Source: Acuticoccus sp. MNP-M23 (GTDB lineage: Bacteria > Pseudomonadota > Alphaproteobacteria > Rhizobiales > Amorphaceae). From it: a stretch of DNA of 64,000 bases. Position 1 is the first letter of the stretch. Each line of letters begins with the position of its first letter. The stretch covers positions 2,410,501 through 2,474,500 of the forward strand of contig NZ_CP133480.1 of the NCBI RefSeq assembly GCF_031195445.1, written 5' to 3'. The translations under genes were made by a program, and so were the position numbers. The notes below the pieces were generated by a model. It searched no databases, was not told the DNA's origin, and saw only the letters and a program-made list of their open reading frames with translations. Shown here one piece after another: positions 8,408-16,453 of the stretch.

Positions 8408-10861
8408 TCAGCGCACCCTTCTTTCGCCGGCCACCGTCCATGTGGCCGGGTCGATGGTGATCCCCTCCGCCTCGATGCGCCCGTCGGGTTGGCATACGAC
8501 CGTGCCGTAGATCGGGTCGGCCATTGTGAGGACGCCGCGCGTGTCACCGGTTGCGGCAAGGCCCGCGAACTGTGCTGCGATGGCGGCGGGGGGCTCGGTG
8601 CTGGAAAGCGTGCGCACGATCCAGCGGGCCGCACGACCCGGAAGACGCAATTCCGAACCGGCGGACGGGCCGGTCTCGATCACTTGAAGCGGCCCCGATG
8701 CGACAATGACGAGCCGTCCGTTGCCGGACGCGCCAACCGCCACGTTGCCCTCGATGTGCACGGCATCGAACGCCGCAATCGGGAACAGCGCGTGCGTGAA
8801 GTCCGGCTGCGGGGCCACCCCGTCGAAAACGCAGACCGCGAGGCCGCGATACTGATGGACCCGCGGGATCGACGCCGAGCCGCCCCAGAAGGACGGGCGG
8901 CCGTAGCCTGAATGGATCACTTCGCCCGGCTGGTTGATGACGGCCTGCGCCTGCGCCTCGTCGCCGATCCGGGCGTGGAGGACGGTCTCCTGGTAGCCCC
9001 AGTCGAACCATCGGTAGGCGGCGGCGGTGCCGAGCGCCCAGTCGCGCGTCTTCGCGTGGGTGAGGGCTGCAAAGCCGCCTTCGCCCTGGCGGAAGGACCA
9101 GACCTGTTCGCCGTCTTCCAGCACGGCGCGAGCCTTGAGGTCAGGCAGTTCGAGGCCATGGTCGCGCAGGCAGAGCGCCAGCTGGGGGAGGGCATGGAAT
9201 CGGGTGCCGTAACTGCCGGCGCCCCATAGGAGCCGGGCGATGGCGGACAATTCCAGCGATCGGCTGGCGCGCAAGGTGTGCTCGTAGGAGCGGCCCTGCG
9301 CGCCGGTGAGAACGCCGCGGTGCGCCGAGTTGGCGACAATCTCGATGAGGCGGGCAATGCCGGCACCGGCGCGGGCGGCAATGTCAGCATCCGGCGCAAG
9401 CGCCTGAAGGGCGGTGAGTCCCTTGAGGTCGATGGGGAAATAGGGCGCGGAGTTGAACTCGGCCATTTCCCACGCCTCGAAGTGGTCGAGCCACGCGCGC
9501 ACGCGCGCCGCGCCGACGGCGCATTGTTCGGCGCCCTTGCGGCCGGAGCGCACGAAAGTGGCGTCCGGAAAATGGTGGCCGGCGAGGTAGGCGGCGGTGT
9601 GGAAGAGGAGCGCGTGGTTTTCGGAAAAATACCACTGCACGTCGTTGCCGGGCTCATCCATCCAGTAGCGATAGCCGAGGATGGCGGCGTCGATCTCGGT
9701 CTTGATGGCTTCGCCAAGCCCGTCCGCGAAGGCAATGCGGGACCATAGCAGCGGCACCAGCGCAAAATCCGCGCAATCCCAGCACGCGACAACGGGGCCG
9801 AGCGCCCGCGCAATCATCGCCTCGGTTTCGGGGCCGGTGCGGCCCGTGGCGAGGCGGGCAAGGGCCGCCACCGTATCGGGCTCGGCGCGGGTGGCGACGG
9901 TGTCCAGCGTTTCGGCAATGCGCTCGGCCAGTATTGCCGGGGCAGCGCCGCTGCTGCCGTGCGCGATTTCCACGCCGAGCGTGCGGGCGGCGGCGAAGCC
10001 GTCCATCTCCAGCGTAACGCGGAAGTGGCGAAAGTCGGCGGGAAGGGTTGCCGCGTCGCCAAGGTCCAGCGTGGCGGCGCCGGGGGGAAGCTCGCGCACA
10101 AGGTCGAGCCGTTCGTGGGACATGAAATCGCCCTCCACCCGGACCGTTGCCGTGGCGGCGGGCAGCGGAGCGGGGAAGAGAACCTGGACCGGGCCTTCGG
10201 TGTAGGCTGGCCTGTCGAAGTGCATTGCCGCCAGTGTCGCCTCTACGGCGGCCACTGTGTCTGGCGCCGCATCATACGGCATCAGCGCGGTGACGGGGGT
10301 GCCGGACAGCCATTCGAGGCTGATGAAGTGGCGTGTGTCCCGCTCGGCAAGATCGTCGAAATAGATGTCGATGTCGGTGGTACCGGCGGCAAGGTCTACG
10401 TCGATCTCGGTGCTGTCGTCAAAATTGCGGGTGTAGGGGGCGAGCCAGCCTGCCGCCGCGCCGTTCGCAAACAGGACCGCGCCGCCGGGGGTGGTGAGGC
10501 GGAAACGGGCAATGCCGCCTTCGCTGGCGATGCGGGTGCGCGCCCAGGTGGCAATGTGGGTGGGGCGGAACCAGAAGCCGGAACGGTCGAGCCGCTCGGA
10601 CGCGAAGGGGAGCACGTTTTCGGCGGGCTCGAAATCGTGGTTGGGCTCGGGCCGGATGCCGCGGCGCTCGGCGGCAAAGGCGGTCCGGCAGGGATATTCG
10701 TGCGGGATGAAATTCTTCGTTCTGGTGACGAAGAAGAACGGGTCCATCTCGCCGGCCATGGGCTGGTCGGGCACATCGTACGGCGTTTCCACCGTGCGGC
10801 CGATCCGCCAGTAGACCAGCGGCTGGCCAGCCTGGAGCGCGGCGTCAGCGCAGGTCATCAT
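8408..10861 (-). CDS. Uncharacterised large protein in the uronate operon, possibly a polysaccharide-lyase-like or hydrolase-like enzyme
   Basis: 817 residues; no family recognised with confidence. No signal peptide, so cytosolic. Residues about 40-290 look like beta-rich domains (alternating strands, e.g. ARFRLTTPGGAVLFANG, TEIDVDLAAGTTDIDIYF). Residues about 340-640 look like an alpha-helical barrel, with the notable stretch WYFSENHALLFHTAAYLAG and paired-helix repeats. Residues about 640-817 return to beta strands (RLVIVASGPLQVIE). A beta-sandwich, helical toroid, beta-sandwich order is found in several carbohydrate-active enzymes (heparinase/chondroitin-lyase-like folds, GH78-like proteins), but catalytic residues cannot be assigned. 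It overlaps the GH88/GH105 gene by 17 bases and precedes the importer, so a role in breaking down the imported sugar is likely. Confidence 0.75.
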   Translation of the reverse strand: MMTCADAALQAGQPLVYWRIGRTVETPYDVPDQPMAGEMDPFFFVTRTKNFIPHEYPCRTAFAAERRGIRPEPNHDFEPAENVLPFASERLDRSGFWFRPTHIATWARTRIASEGGIARFRLTTPGGAVLFANGAAAGWLAPYTRNFDDSTEIDVDLAAGTTDIDIYFDDLAERDTRHFISLEWLSGTPVTALMPYDAAPDTVAAVEATLAAMHFDRPAYTEGPVQVLFPAPLPAATATVRVEGDFMSHERLDLVRELPPGAATLDLGDAATLPADFRHFRVTLEMDGFAAARTLGVEIAHGSSGAAPAILAERIAETLDTVATRAEPDTVAALARLATGRTGPETEAMIARALGPVVACWDCADFALVPLLWSRIAFADGLGEAIKTEIDAAILGYRYWMDEPGNDVQWYFSENHALLFHTAAYLAGHHFPDATFVRSGRKGAEQCAVGAARVRAWLDHFEAWEMAEFNSAPYFPIDLKGLTALQALAPDADIAARAGAGIARLIEIVANSAHRGVLTGAQGRSYEHTLRASRSLELSAIARLLWGAGSYGTRFHALPQLALCLRDHGLELPDLKARAVLEDGEQVWSFRQGEGGFAALTHAKTRDWALGTAAAYRWFDWGYQETVLHARIGDEAQAQAVINQPGEVIHSGYGRPSFWGGSASIPRVHQYRGLAVCVFDGVAPQPDFTHALFPIAAFDAVHIEGNVAVGASGNGRLVIVASGPLQVIETGPSAGSELRLPGRAARWIVRTLSSTEPPAAIAAQFAGLAATGDTRGVLTMADPIYGTVVCQPDGRIEAEGITIDPATWTVAGERRVR

Positions 10862-11921
10862 GGTTCATCGCTTCGCCGAGGCACAGGAGCGCCATGGCCT
10901 GGCCATAGGCCGTGGGCTGGATCGGGATGGTGCGGTAAAAGTCGAGATCGTGGCCCATCCGCGTACCGTAGCTGACGTTCTGTAACGTGCCGGTGTCGTC
11001 GATGGATGCCATCACCGCGTGAACGGCCTTTATGCCAGCCGCCTTCCACGCCGGTGTGCCGAGACCCAGCCGGGCGCCCTTCAGCAGCGCGTAACCAAAG
11101 CCTGCGGTGGCGGACAACTCCTCGTAGCTTGACGGATCGTCGAGGAGGGTGCGCCAGGCGCCACTCTGGCACTGAAGTGGCAAGAGGGCATCCACTTGCG
11201 CCTTCAGAACGCCGGTGAGGAATGCTGCGACGGAGGGGGCAATGGTGGCAAGGTCCAGAAGATCGAGCACGCCTGCGCTGATCCACGCATTGCCGCGCGC
11301 CCAGCGCGCCCGCGCGAAATTGTGCCGCCCGTCAAACGTCCAGCCGTGGAACCACAGGCCGGTTGCCGGGTCCGCGAGATAGCGGGTGTGGACGAGGAAC
11401 TGGCGTTCCGCCTCGTCCACCAGATCGCGCCGGCCGGCACCCTCGCCATAGCTGGCGAGAAAGAGGGCCACCATGAAAAGCGTGTCGTCCCACAGTTCGC
11501 CTCGGTTTTTCTTGTCCGATACGTCGTGCTGGATGCCGCCCTCTTCGGTGCGCGGGGCATGTTCCAGAACGTCTTCTGCCCACTTTGCCAGAAGCGCGCC
11601 GTGGGCCGGATCGCCGCTTTCCCGCCACAACAGGGAGAGGGCCAGCATCGGCGCGGTGGTGTTGACATTTTGCGCCGGAAGCCCGGCTTCGATGCGCCGT
11701 TGGTACCAGCCTTCCAGCTCGTTCTTCAGCCGGGGCAGATGGCCTGCGCGCCAGAGCGAGGCGAGGGCGTAGAGGCCGACGCCCTGCGGCCATTCCCACG
11801 AATCGAAGCTGATATAGTCGCCCTTGGTGCCATCAAGGTTCGGCTCGTCGAACTGGCCTTCGTGGCGCAGCGCTGTCATCCCGGTGACGAGCTGGTGAAG
11901 ATTGGTTTCGAGGCGGCTCAT
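10845..11921 (-). CDS. Glycoside hydrolase family 88/105 unsaturated glycuronyl (rhamnogalacturonyl) hydrolase
   Basis: Probable cytosolic hydrolase removing the 4,5-unsaturated uronic acid left at the non-reducing end by polysaccharide lyases (YteR/YesR type). 358 residues, usual for the family, with no signal peptide. Motifs of the six-hairpin fold are visible: FDSWEWPQGVGLYAL near residue 40, LWDDTLFMVALF (catalytic Asp candidate) near residue 145, and RWARGNAWIS near residue 210. The ATG at 11921 overlaps the stop of the Gfo/Idh gene by 4 bases. It strongly suggests that the operon handles a lyase product such as a pectin, rhamnogalacturonan or ulvan-type oligomer. The exact linkage specificity cannot be read from sequence. 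Confidence 0.86.
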   Translation of the reverse strand: MSRLETNLHQLVTGMTALRHEGQFDEPNLDGTKGDYISFDSWEWPQGVGLYALASLWRAGHLPRLKNELEGWYQRRIEAGLPAQNVNTTAPMLALSLLWRESGDPAHGALLAKWAEDVLEHAPRTEEGGIQHDVSDKKNRGELWDDTLFMVALFLASYGEGAGRRDLVDEAERQFLVHTRYLADPATGLWFHGWTFDGRHNFARARWARGNAWISAGVLDLLDLATIAPSVAAFLTGVLKAQVDALLPLQCQSGAWRTLLDDPSSYEELSATAGFGYALLKGARLGLGTPAWKAAGIKAVHAVMASIDDTGTLQNVSYGTRMGHDLDFYRTIPIQPTAYGQAMALLCLGEAMNHDDLR

Positions 11922-13039
11922 GACGCGGACATTTTCGGGCGGAACGCGTTGGGGTCGAGAGGCACCGCCTCGCCGTTCTCGGCCGAATGCTGGGCGGCAA
12001 GGCCGATGGCCACCGCCATCGCGCCATCGCGCAGGGTGACTTCGGGGCGGCTTCCGGTGCGCACGGCATCGGCAAAGCGGCGATGCTGGTAGAAGGTGGC
12101 GCCGTTGTGGTCGCCCGCCTCCAGCAGCGTCTGATCGACCGGCACCAGCACCTCGCGCGGCCCCTTCGGCTCGCGCGGGCTGACAATTACCTCCGCCACG
12201 GGCGGCGCGCCCAGATGCTCCGGCCAGAAGCGGGTCGGTCCCGGCACATGCACCTCGATCTTGCCATCAGCGCCGACGGCGGAAATCTCTTCCTGAAAGC
12301 GCGATCCGTCGGCGAACATGCACAGTTCCAGCATGGCCCGCGTGCCGCCCGCAAAGTCGACAATCACGTAGCCGTGATCCCAGATGTCCGGCGCCTTGCC
12401 GGCGTAGCGCTCATCGCGGTGGTTCACCGCCTGACCGGCGCTTGCCATGACGCGCACGGGATCATCGCCCACGATGAGGCGCATCAGGTCGAAGAAGTGG
12501 CAGCATTTTTCGACGAGCGTCCCGCCGGTGTAGCGGTTGAAGCGGTTCCAGTCGTTTACCTTGGGAAGAAACGGGTAGCGGTGTTCCCGGATGGTCAGCA
12601 TCTGCACGCCGCCGGTTGCAAGGTGCGCATTCTGGATGAACGCGGCAATCGGCGGCATGTAGCGATATTCCATGGCCACCCAGATGGCGGGGCTGCGGGC
12701 GGCAAGGCGCGCCACGCGCTCGGCATCCGCGGGCCGGGTGAACAGCGGCTTTTCGACCAGCACCGGCAGGCAGCGGTGCTCCAGCGCCACCTCCAGCTGC
12801 TCCAGATGCAAATAATTGGGGGACGCCACCAGAAGACAGTCGATGTCCGGGTCGGCCGCAAGCGCTGCGAAGGTGGGGTGGGCCTTCGCATCCGGCACCA
12901 TCGAAAGAGCGGCCTCGCGCATGGTGTCGTCCGGATCGAAGACGGCTGAGACGACGGCATCGTCGAGCAGGGCGATGTTGCGGATGTGCTCGTGGCCCAT
13001 CATGCCGGTTCCGGCGAGACCGTATCGGATGGTTTTCAC
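11918..13039 (-). CDS. Gfo/Idh/MocA-family NAD(P)-dependent oxidoreductase
   Basis: Cytosolic sugar or sugar-acid dehydrogenase of 373 residues. The start is GTG 13039, which overlaps the TGA of the GntR gene in a GTGA arrangement and begins directly with the nucleotide-binding strand VKTIRYGLAGTGMMG; a longer frame up to 13423 only shadows the regulator. The Rossmann motif GLAGTG is at residues 7-12 and the family EKP motif (LVEKPLFTRP) near residue 95, with a YRYMPPI segment following. The C-terminal half is the alpha/beta dimer domain. In this operon it probably oxidises or epimerises the monomer released by the GH88/GH105 enzyme. Confidence 0.9.
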   Translation of the reverse strand: MKTIRYGLAGTGMMGHEHIRNIALLDDAVVSAVFDPDDTMREAALSMVPDAKAHPTFAALAADPDIDCLLVASPNYLHLEQLEVALEHRCLPVLVEKPLFTRPADAERVARLAARSPAIWVAMEYRYMPPIAAFIQNAHLATGGVQMLTIREHRYPFLPKVNDWNRFNRYTGGTLVEKCCHFFDLMRLIVGDDPVRVMASAGQAVNHRDERYAGKAPDIWDHGYVIVDFAGGTRAMLELCMFADGSRFQEEISAVGADGKIEVHVPGPTRFWPEHLGAPPVAEVIVSPREPKGPREVLVPVDQTLLEAGDHNGATFYQHRRFADAVRTGSRPEVTLRDGAMAVAIGLAAQHSAENGEAVPLDPNAFRPKMSAS

Positions 13040-13743
13040 TTTATTCTTTGCACATAGCGGGCGACCGCAGGGTCGAACCAGGATTGGGACCACTCGGCGC
13101 GCGCGCCGGTCTGCGACCAGCTGATCCGCTCCACATGGCCGCACATTGCATCGGGGCGGACGCCGAATGCGGGCGGCACCCAGGCCGGGGCGGGCGCAAC
13201 GGACACACGGTCCTCCGCCCGCATGATCCAGAGGTCGAGGCGCTCCTTGTAGGCAAGGTAGAGGCTTTCGCCCAGATCGTCCGGCGTGAGCGTTTCGGCG
13301 TAGCTTCCGTCCAGCCAGATTTCCTCGGCCACAGCGGGGATCCCGTCCAGCCGGCGCAGACGGCGGATGCGGTGGGCGTGGGCGGCGCTGCCAAATTGCG
13401 GTGCGCCGGCAGGCTTGGCGCACCGCTCGACCGACAGGATTTCCGCGCCGGGTGCGCCGCCGCCGGAAAGACGCTCGATGCGGAAGAACGCATAGACGCC
13501 GTCCCGGCCGCTGCGGTGGCGGACATAGTTGCCCGAGCCCTGGCGGCGCTCCAGCAGCCCCTCGCGCTCCAGGAACGCCAGCGCCTTGCGCAACGTGCCG
13601 ACCGAGGTGCCGAGCTGCGCGGCCATGTCCCGCTCCGGGTCGAGCCGTTCGCCCTCCAGCAGGCGGCCGGCATCGATCTCGCGCACCAGCAATTCGCCGA
13701 TCTGACGATAAAGCGGGAGGGCGGTTGGCTCATGGGGGACCAT
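13036..13743 (-). CDS. GntR-family transcriptional regulator, HutC/UTRA type
   Basis: Probable ligand-responsive repressor, 235 residues. The winged helix-turn-helix spans about residues 8-75 (PLYRQIGELLVREID; ERDMAAQLGTSVGTLRKAL; LLERRQGSGNYVR). Residues about 90-232 form a UTRA-like effector domain (ERLSGGGAPGAEILSVE; IWLDGSYAE). It is the first gene of the minus-strand uronate/sugar operon and lies 87 bases from the divergent monooxygenase gene, so it likely controls one or both from the shared intergenic region, where a TTGAT direct repeat is seen. The ligand is probably a pathway sugar, by analogy with the family. Confidence 0.92.
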   Translation of the reverse strand: MVPHEPTALPLYRQIGELLVREIDAGRLLEGERLDPERDMAAQLGTSVGTLRKALAFLEREGLLERRQGSGNYVRHRSGRDGVYAFFRIERLSGGGAPGAEILSVERCAKPAGAPQFGSAAHAHRIRRLRRLDGIPAVAEEIWLDGSYAETLTPDDLGESLYLAYKERLDLWIMRAEDRVSVAPAPAWVPPAFGVRPDAMCGHVERISWSQTGARAEWSQSWFDPAVARYVQRIK

Positions 13744-13757
13744 CGGATGCGCCAGAA

Positions 13758-13773
13758 TTGATACACTATTGAT
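13758..13773. promoter_or_regulatory. Candidate operator in the gntR/monooxygenase divergent region
   Basis: Two TTGAT copies start 11 bases apart (TTGATACACTATTGAT), i.e. about one helical turn, in the 87-base space between the divergent GntR and monooxygenase genes. The region is AT-rich compared with its surroundings. It is a plausible regulator site or promoter element, but it does not match the usual palindromic HutC-type operator, so support is weak. Confidence 0.3.
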
Positions 13774-13830
13774 CTACAACAGGCCGGGTGCTACGTAAAC
13801 CCCGGAATCCGAGGCTTTCCAGGGCAAATC

Positions 13831-14988
13831 ATGACCGTCGTGCCGATCACGTCTCCCGACCTCGATGCGGCGGAAATCAGCTGGTTCTCCGCGCTGTGTT
13901 CGGACGATTACCGCCATCTGGGCGTGCCGGACGGCGCGCTGCGCTCCTCGTTCGACCACTGCGCCGACATTGTGCAGACCGCCGAGCGCCAGGGCTTCCG
14001 CAACATCCTGTGCCCGTCGTCCTACCAGGTGGGGCAGGACACCTTGTCCTTCGTGGCAGGCTGCGCACCGATCACGCAGGACATCAATTTTCTGGCGGCC
14101 ATCCGCTGCGGCGAGATGCAGCCGATCATGCTGGCGCGCACCGTCGCGACGCTCGATCACATGCTCAAGGGCCGGCTGACGCTCAACATCATCTCGTCCG
14201 ATTTTCCGGGCGAGAGCGCAGAGAGTGGCTACCGATACCAGCGGTCGCGCGAGGTTGTGGAAATCCTCAAGCAGGCGTGGACCGAGGAGGAGATCAATCA
14301 TTTCGGCTCGATCTACCGGTTCGAGGGTGTCTCCACGCTGCCGGCACGGCCGTACCAGACCAATGGCGGGCCGCTCCTTTATTTCGGCGGTTATTCGCCC
14401 CCCGCGCTGGCGCTGTGTGCCGAGCATTGCGACGTCTACCTCATGTGGCCGGAGCCGAAAGAGGAGCTGGCGGGGCGGATGAAGGCGGTTCACGCACGGG
14501 CCGACAAGCTCGGCCGGACGCTGGACTATGGGCTGCGCGTCCACGTCATCGTGCGCGACACCGAGGCCGAGGCGAAAGAGTATGCGCAGGATCTGGTGTC
14601 GAAGCTCGACGACGAGATCGGCCGTTCCATCCGCGAGCGTGCGCTGGATTCAGGCTCGCTCGGCGTCTCCCACCAGGCAAGGACGCGCGAGATCGCGGAC
14701 CTTGAGGGCTTTGTGGAACCGCATCTGTGGACCGGGATCGGCCGGGCGCGCTCCGGCTGCGGCGCGGCCATTGTGGGGTCGGCCGACCAGGTCCTGTCCG
14801 AGCTGGAAGCCTACCGGAAGATGGGCATTCGCGCGTTCATCTTCTCAGGCTACCCCCACGTCGACGAAGCGAAACATTTTGGAAGGCTGGTGATGCCGCA
14901 TCTGAAGACTTGTGCGCTGCCCGAGGTGTATGGCCGTGTGCCGGCCTCGACCCCGTCTACGCCGCTGGGTACCGGGGAGCGCCACTGA
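13831..14988 (+). CDS. LLM-class flavin-dependent monooxygenase, SsuD (alkanesulfonate monooxygenase)-like
   Basis: 385 residues, cytosolic luciferase-like TIM barrel using reduced FMN and O2. Close family signs: SFVAGCAPITQDINFLAAIR, LNIISSDFPGE, LLYFGGYSPPALALCAEHCDVYLMWPEP, GLRVHVIVRDTEAEA and the SsuD-like C-terminal FIFSGYPHVDEAKHF. The partner flavin reductase is encoded two genes downstream, as needed for a two-component monooxygenase. The true substrate may be an alkanesulfonate or another compound; SsuD relatives such as SfnG or NtaA-like enzymes act on sulfones and aminopolycarboxylates. No sulfonate transporter adjoins it. Its stop overlaps the next ATG (TGATG). Confidence 0.9.
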   Translation: MTVVPITSPDLDAAEISWFSALCSDDYRHLGVPDGALRSSFDHCADIVQTAERQGFRNILCPSSYQVGQDTLSFVAGCAPITQDINFLAAIRCGEMQPIMLARTVATLDHMLKGRLTLNIISSDFPGESAESGYRYQRSREVVEILKQAWTEEEINHFGSIYRFEGVSTLPARPYQTNGGPLLYFGGYSPPALALCAEHCDVYLMWPEPKEELAGRMKAVHARADKLGRTLDYGLRVHVIVRDTEAEAKEYAQDLVSKLDDEIGRSIRERALDSGSLGVSHQARTREIADLEGFVEPHLWTGIGRARSGCGAAIVGSADQVLSELEAYRKMGIRAFIFSGYPHVDEAKHFGRLVMPHLKTCALPEVYGRVPASTPSTPLGTGERH

Positions 14989-15881
14989 TGGAACGCGTCA
15001 CCCTTGCAAAGGACCTCGAATTTTCGCGGCTGGTCTATGGCATGTGGCGGCTGGCAGACAAGGCGGACCGTTCCGAGCGAACCGTGCGCGCCAAGATCGA
15101 CGCCTGTCTGGCGCAAGGCATCACCACGTTCGACCAGGCCGACGTCTACGGCAACTATGAGAGCGAGGCCGTGTTCGGCGCGGTGCTGAAGGCCGACCCC
15201 TCGCTGCGGGACCGCATAGAGATCGCCACCAAGTGCGGCATCAAGCTTGTGACCGACAAGGCGCCCGAACGGCAGGTGAAACACTACGATACCAGCGCGG
15301 CCCACATCACGGCATCGGCGGAACAGTCGCTCGCCAAGATGGGGATCGAACGGCTCGACCTTTTGATGGTGCACCGGCCCGACCCGCTGATGGACCACGA
15401 GGCGACCGGCGCTGCCCTCGACGCGCTGGTGGCGGCCGGAAAGGTGCGCGCGGTTGGCGTTTCAAACTTCAAGCCGCACGACATCACGCTCCTGCAATCG
15501 GCAATGCAGGCACCCATCGTGGCCAACCAGATCGAGCTTTCGGTGCTTCACACGGCACCATTCACCGACGGCGATCTGGCATTCTTGCAAGAGCATGACC
15601 TTGCGGCGATGGCATGGTCGCCGCTTGCCGGCGGCAAGCTGTTTGCGCCCGCAAACGCAGCGCTGGCGACCCGGCTCGCCGCCCTCGGCAGGGCGACCGG
15701 CGGAGACATTTCGGCCGCTGCCCTTGCCTGGCTTCTTGCCCATCCGGCACGGATTCTGCCAGTGGTGGGCACCAACAATCTGGAGCGGATCGCAATGATC
15801 GGCAAAGCCCTCGACGTGACCATCGACCGGGAAGTCTGGTTCGAGATCTACCAGCTCTCCCGCGGGCAAGAGGTCGCCTGA
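14988..15881 (+). CDS. Aldo/keto reductase
   Basis: 297 residues, NADPH-dependent oxidoreductase with a TIM barrel. The start is ATG 14988, sharing a base with the monooxygenase stop (TGATG); longer frames upstream are shadows. The catalytic tetrad is visible: Asp in TTFDQADVYGNYE (Tyr also there), Lys in IEIATKCGIK, and His in LDLLMVHRPDPL. GVSNFKPHDI and the C-terminal LPVVGTNNLERI bind cofactor in this family (YdhF-like branch). Lying between a monooxygenase and its reductase, it probably reduces an aldehyde or ketone released by the oxygenation. Its stop again overlaps the next start. Confidence 0.92.
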   Translation: MERVTLAKDLEFSRLVYGMWRLADKADRSERTVRAKIDACLAQGITTFDQADVYGNYESEAVFGAVLKADPSLRDRIEIATKCGIKLVTDKAPERQVKHYDTSAAHITASAEQSLAKMGIERLDLLMVHRPDPLMDHEATGAALDALVAAGKVRAVGVSNFKPHDITLLQSAMQAPIVANQIELSVLHTAPFTDGDLAFLQEHDLAAMAWSPLAGGKLFAPANAALATRLAALGRATGGDISAAALAWLLAHPARILPVVGTNNLERIAMIGKALDVTIDREVWFEIYQLSRGQEVA

Positions 15882-16432
15882 TGGACCTTTGTCGCGCTGC
15901 AAGAATGACGGGCTCTGCCGTGATCGACGAGACGCGTGACCGCCGGGAGCCGGCTGCGCCGCCATCTGCCGGCGACAGCCGCGCCTACCGCGATGTGCTG
16001 GGCCGGTTCGCGACCGGGGTGACGGTGGTCACCTGTGCTGCGCCCGGCGGGCCGATCGGTATGACGGTGAACTCCTTCACCTCGCTGTCGCTGGACCCGC
16101 CGCTGGTGATGTGGTCGCCGGCCAAATCCTCGCACCGCCACGCCCACTACTCGGCCGCGCCCCGCTTTGCGGTGCATGTTCTGCATGCAGGGCAGCAGGC
16201 GGTGGCCGATGGCTTCATGCGTTCGGCCGAGGCGTTTCACGATGTGGCGTGGACGGCGGCGCCCGATGGTTTGCCGCTGATGGAAAACTGCCTGGCGCGC
16301 TTTGTGTGCCAGCGCGTTGCCGAGCACGACGCGGGCGATCACACCATCATGATCGGCCGCGTGACGGCAGCGGAAGGCGGCGAAGGGGAGCCGCTCCTTT
16401 ATTTCCGGGGCCGTTACACCGCGGTGGCCTGA
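15881..16432 (+). CDS. Flavin reductase (FMN reductase-like) domain protein
   Basis: 183 residues with a flavin reductase-like split-barrel domain: YRDVLGRFATGVTVVTC, GMTVNSFTSLSLDPPLVMWSPAKSS (flavin-binding loop), FAVHVLHAGQQAVAD and the closing EGEPLLYFRGRY. It supplies reduced FMN/FAD to a partner oxygenase, most simply the SsuD-like enzyme of the same operon. The ATG at 15881 shares a base with the aldo/keto reductase stop; a second ATG 8 codons on is possible. The first 40 residues are a poorly conserved extension. It converges with the CUT2 permease with only 21 bases between them. Confidence 0.92.
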   Translation: MDLCRAARMTGSAVIDETRDRREPAAPPSAGDSRAYRDVLGRFATGVTVVTCAAPGGPIGMTVNSFTSLSLDPPLVMWSPAKSSHRHAHYSAAPRFAVHVLHAGQQAVADGFMRSAEAFHDVAWTAAPDGLPLMENCLARFVCQRVAEHDAGDHTIMIGRVTAAEGGEGEPLLYFRGRYTAVA

Positions 16433-16453
16433 CCGCGGTGCCCAAGCCGTGGC

